From Propionivibrio sp. (lineage in GTDB: Bacteria; Pseudomonadota; Gammaproteobacteria; Burkholderiales; Rhodocyclaceae): DNA of 8,363 nucleotides. The DNA is taken from contig QKII01000223.1 of NCBI GenBank assembly GCA_003249625.1, positions 1 through 8,363 on the forward strand, read 5' to 3'. The position numbers were made by a program, and so were the translations under genes. Of this stretch, positions 6,633 to 8,363 are shown piece by piece. Below the pieces are notes generated by a model, which did not search any database, was not told where the DNA came from, and saw only the letters and a program-made list of their open reading frames with translations. Numbering within the stretch: the stretch's first letter is position 1; every line of letters starts with the position of its first letter.

Positions 6633-6649
6633 GTCCCTTGGTTGTTGGT

Positions 6650-6665
6650 GTTACGAAAAGGTAAC
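6650..6665. promoter_or_regulatory. palindromic activator site 2 (GTTAC-N6-GTAAC)
   Basis: GTTACGAAAAGGTAAC repeats the arms of site 1 exactly, with an unrelated 6-nt spacer. The two centres are 33 bp apart, about three helical turns, so bound dimers would lie on the same DNA face. This is typical of tandem enhancers for NtrC-type activators. Confidence 0.78.
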
Positions 6666-6820
6666 GCCGGGGCTGCGGGCTGGAGGCGGAGGGCGGCTCG
6701 GTTGCTGTTGCCGTGTAAGCACGTTGCTCGGTTGAGTGCCGCGTGTTTCAACGGTGACCGAGGCTTTTTGAAGGTATTTGTATTGTTCTCGATGGACAAC
6801 TCGGGGGAGCTGTCTGTTGC

Positions 6821-6836
6821 TGGCCCGAAGCTTGCA
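6821..6836 (+). promoter_or_regulatory. sigma-54 (-24/-12) promoter of the cytochrome genes
   Basis: TGGCCCGAAGCTTGCA matches the sigma-54 consensus TGGCACG-N4-TTGCW with one mismatch. It has the required GG (6822-6823) and GC (6834-6835) separated by 10 nt. Transcription would start near 6847, leaving a leader of about 28 nt before the ATG at 6875. The two palindromes lie about 160-205 bp upstream, a normal enhancer distance. Confidence 0.85.
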
Positions 6837-6874
6837 CTGAATCCAGCGAGAGAAAAAGAATCGGGGGCAGGACG

Positions 6875-7897
6875 ATGCGAAAACCACGTGCGCTGTTGCG
6901 AGCCATTGGTGCCGTCGTGCTGCTTTTATTCCCCGTCCTGGGGGCCGCCCAGGGCACCGGACCCACCCCCGAGCAACAGGAAAAGATCCGGCAAGCCAAC
7001 GCCGAATGTTTTTCCTGCCACTCGCCGGAGGGCCTCAATGCGCCGCCGAAGGAAGGTCTTGACCTTGCCAAGCTGCGCGGTCTGCTGCAGCACCCCGACG
7101 TCTTCAGCCAGTCCGACCACCGGCGCCTCGCCTGCACCAAATGCCACAACGAAGGCTACGACGAACACCCGCACGCCGACGACGCGCGTGACATGACCAG
7201 CACCTGTACCGACTGCCACAGCAAGAAAGCGAAGGTCATCGAACCCCAGTTCGAAAAATCCGTGCACGCGAAGCACCTCGCCGACAGCTTCACCTGTACC
7301 ACCTGTCACGACCCGCACCTCATGCGCCTCGCCGAGCGGCAAAGCGACCCGGCGCGCATCGTTGCCCAGGACAACCGCGTCTGTCTCGGCTGCCACGATT
7401 CCGATGACCGCTTTGCCCAGTTCGCCCCTGAAAAGAAACTGCGTCCGCTGCTCGACGACATCCACGCCTGGCTGCCCAACGCACGCCTGCACTGGCGCTC
7501 GGTCCGCTGCGTCGACTGCCACACCCCCGAAGTCGCCGCCGGCGAAATGATTTCCCACGAAGTCGTCGGCCGCGACCGCGTTCAGCGCGACTGCGTCGCC
7601 TGCCACAGCACCAGCAGCACCCTCAAGGCCCGTCTCTATCGGCATCTCGTTACCGCAGAACAGGAGCGTCTCGGCTTCGCCAACAGCGTTCTTCTCGCCA
7701 ACGCCTACATCCCCGGTGCCACCCGCCATCCGCTGCTCGACACCCTCGTTCTCGGCGCCTTCGCCGCCATGGCACTCGGCCTGCTCGCCCACGGCCTTGG
7801 CCGCTATTTCACGCGAGGACGGTGCTGGAAGGATGAGCAGATGCCACCCGAGCAACGCAAGTCCGGCGACGACACGAACGGAGAGAACCATGGCTGA
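6875..7897 (+). CDS. membrane-anchored heptahaem cytochrome c
   Basis: This is a 340-residue periplasmic electron-transfer protein. A signal peptide (basic MRKPRALLR, then AIGAVVLLLFPVLGAAQ) is followed by seven CxxCH c-type haem motifs, with first cysteines at 45, 87, 111, 141, 170, 212 and 240 (CFSCH, CTKCH, CTDCH, CTTCH, CLGCH, CVDCH, CVACH). Additional His residues (for example H98, H100, H131, H134, H148, H197, H206, H228 and H257) could be distal ligands. One TM helix at about 287-309 anchors the C terminus, leaving a polar cytoplasmic tail. The start is set by a GGGGCAGG just upstream of ATG 6875 and by the signal peptide. Its last bases overlap the cytochrome b start by 8 nt. A c/b pair like this should pass electrons between the quinone pool and periplasmic carriers. 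I recall Geobacter CbcBA as having a similar seven-haem c plus b layout. The terminal partner is not visible. Confidence 0.93.
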   Translation: MRKPRALLRAIGAVVLLLFPVLGAAQGTGPTPEQQEKIRQANAECFSCHSPEGLNAPPKEGLDLAKLRGLLQHPDVFSQSDHRRLACTKCHNEGYDEHPHADDARDMTSTCTDCHSKKAKVIEPQFEKSVHAKHLADSFTCTTCHDPHLMRLAERQSDPARIVAQDNRVCLGCHDSDDRFAQFAPEKKLRPLLDDIHAWLPNARLHWRSVRCVDCHTPEVAAGEMISHEVVGRDRVQRDCVACHSTSSTLKARLYRHLVTAEQERLGFANSVLLANAYIPGATRHPLLDTLVLGAFAAMALGLLAHGLGRYFTRGRCWKDEQMPPEQRKSGDDTNGENHG

Positions 7898-8363
7898 GCG
7901 TGAGTACCTCATCGCTTCCTGGATCCGGATCTGGCACTGGATCAATGCCGCGCTGATTCTCACCCTCGGGGTCACCGGCCTGAGCATCCACTTTGCCGAC
8001 CCCGCCCTGCCGCTTGTGGACTTCGCCCTTGCCGTGCGCATCCACAACACCGCCGGCGTCCTGTTGATCCTCGCCTACCTGTTCTTCGTCGTCGCCAACA
8101 TCGTTACCGGCAACTGGTGGCAGTTCGTCCCCAAGCCGCCCGGCATCCTGCAACGCATCCTCCGGCAGGCGCGCTGGTACGGCATCGGCATCTTTTGCGG
8201 CGAGCCGCATCCGCACGAACCCTCGAAGGGCGAACACTTCAACGCCCTGCAGGCCGTCACCTACTGGAGCGTCATGTACCTGCTCCTGCCGGTGATCCTG
8301 CTCACCGGGTTGATCTACCTCTACCCCCAGGTCGCCCCCGACACCCTGTTCGGTTTTGACGGT
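7890..8363 (+). CDS. di-haem cytochrome b subunit (PhsC/FdnI/hydrogenase cytochrome b type), 3' truncated
   Basis: This gene is open from ATG 7890 to the window edge, giving 158 residues. GGAG at 7880-7883 lies 6 nt before the ATG, which overlaps the cytochrome c stop by 8 nt, so the two are surely co-translated. TM1 (about 12-34) carries the family motif IRIWHWINAALILTLGVTG with His16, and His34 lies at its end. TM2 (about 49-73) starts with RIHNTAGV and has His52. A cytoplasmic-type loop contains the GEHFNALQAVTYW segment, like the KYNPLQ...Y motif of quinone-linked b-type subunits, and leads into TM3 (about 121-144). A fourth helix and remaining haem ligand are expected beyond the window. 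The likely role is quinol oxidation or quinone reduction in the inner membrane, exchanging electrons with the heptahaem cytochrome c. Exact partner and substrate are unknown. Confidence 0.9.
   Translation, partial: MAEREYLIASWIRIWHWINAALILTLGVTGLSIHFADPALPLVDFALAVRIHNTAGVLLILAYLFFVVANIVTGNWWQFVPKPPGILQRILRQARWYGIGIFCGEPHPHEPSKGEHFNALQAVTYWSVMYLLLPVILLTGLIYLYPQVAPDTLFGFDG

Larger units (their letters stand above)
6563..6874. other. divergent regulatory region between sensor genes and cytochrome genes
   Basis: This 312-bp gap has no credible gene. From left to right it holds the ribosome site and a possible sigma-70 promoter for the minus-strand sensor genes, then two GTTAC-N6-GTAAC palindromes. 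A GC-rich stretch (about 6666-6700) and a repeat CTCGGTTG at 6697-6704 and 6727-6734 follow. Next come a small CGTG-TAAG-CACG inverted repeat at 6712-6723 and an AT-richer patch at about 6764-6790. The sigma-54 element and the cytochrome c ribosome site complete it. No clear IHF consensus was found, although the AT-rich patch lies where a DNA bend would be useful. Confidence 0.8.

Noticed and set aside
6691..6706. Second possible sigma-54 element (GGGCGGC-N4-TTGCT)
   Set aside because: It has GG-N10-GC spacing but mismatches at four other conserved -24 bases, is about 170 bp from the ATG, and is far weaker than the element at 6821-6836.
6697..6734. Direct repeat CTCGGTTG at 6697 and 6727, and the small inverted repeat at 6712-6723
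   Set aside because: The copies are short, in GC-rich sequence, and have no clear link to a promoter element; chance is a sufficient explanation.
6615..7196. Plus-strand open frame of 193 codons starting in the regulatory region
   Set aside because: It covers the palindromes and sigma-54 element and then shadows the cytochrome c gene in another frame; no protein features were recognised.
6926..8050. Long open frame on the minus strand opposite the cytochrome genes (374 codons)
   Set aside because: The plus strand encodes seven CxxCH motifs, a signal peptide and cytochrome b motifs there. The antisense frame is open because of GC-biased third positions and shows no family features.

Overview
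This GC-rich window is chromosomal DNA. Protein style suggests a betaproteobacterium with respiratory versatility, perhaps Rhodocyclaceae-like: a typical proteobacterial RlmA, a sigma-54 activator, a periplasmic oxyanion-type sensor and a multihaem cytochrome c with cytochrome b. No rRNA or other taxonomic marker is present, so this placement is inference. No tRNA, insertion sequence or CRISPR array was seen.

Layout. (1) 3-1068, plus strand: the 3' end of an ECF-type sigma factor gene (SigZ-like tail), then rlmA, the 23S rRNA G745 methyltransferase. (2) 1149-2885, plus strand: a compact three-gene unit with a YraQ/ArsP-type (DUF318) permease, a small CxxC thioredoxin-fold protein and a Cys-rich CopZ-N-like [2Fe-2S]/zinc metallochaperone. 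It reads as a metal or metalloid handling operon. (3) 2922-6562, minus strand: a periplasmic PhnD-like binding protein, a membrane histidine kinase and an NtrC-type sigma-54-dependent response regulator. The genes are packed tightly, in transcription order binding protein, kinase, regulator. No ABC permease or ATPase accompanies the binding protein. This is the layout of AioXSR/ArxXSR-type oxyanion-sensing systems. (4) 6563-6874: a divergent regulatory region. (5) 6875-8363, plus strand: a membrane-anchored heptahaem cytochrome c and a cytochrome b that runs off the window.

How it fits together. The divergent region holds two perfect GTTAC-N6-GTAAC palindromes, 33 bp apart (about three helical turns). 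About 160-205 bp downstream, facing the cytochrome genes, is a near-perfect sigma-54 -24/-12 element with GG-N10-GC spacing. It lies 38 bp upstream of the cytochrome c start codon. The simplest reading is that the binding protein senses a periplasmic ligand and the kinase phosphorylates the regulator. The regulator then binds the two palindromes and activates sigma-54 transcription of a cytochrome c/b quinone-linked electron-transfer module. The palindromes match the GTTNC-N6-GNAAC motif that I recall for AioR, and the binding protein has one mature cysteine in the segment that forms the PhnD pocket. A metalloid or other oxyanion ligand is therefore plausible but unproven. The neighbouring permease operon could belong to the same physiology, but no shared regulatory site was seen.
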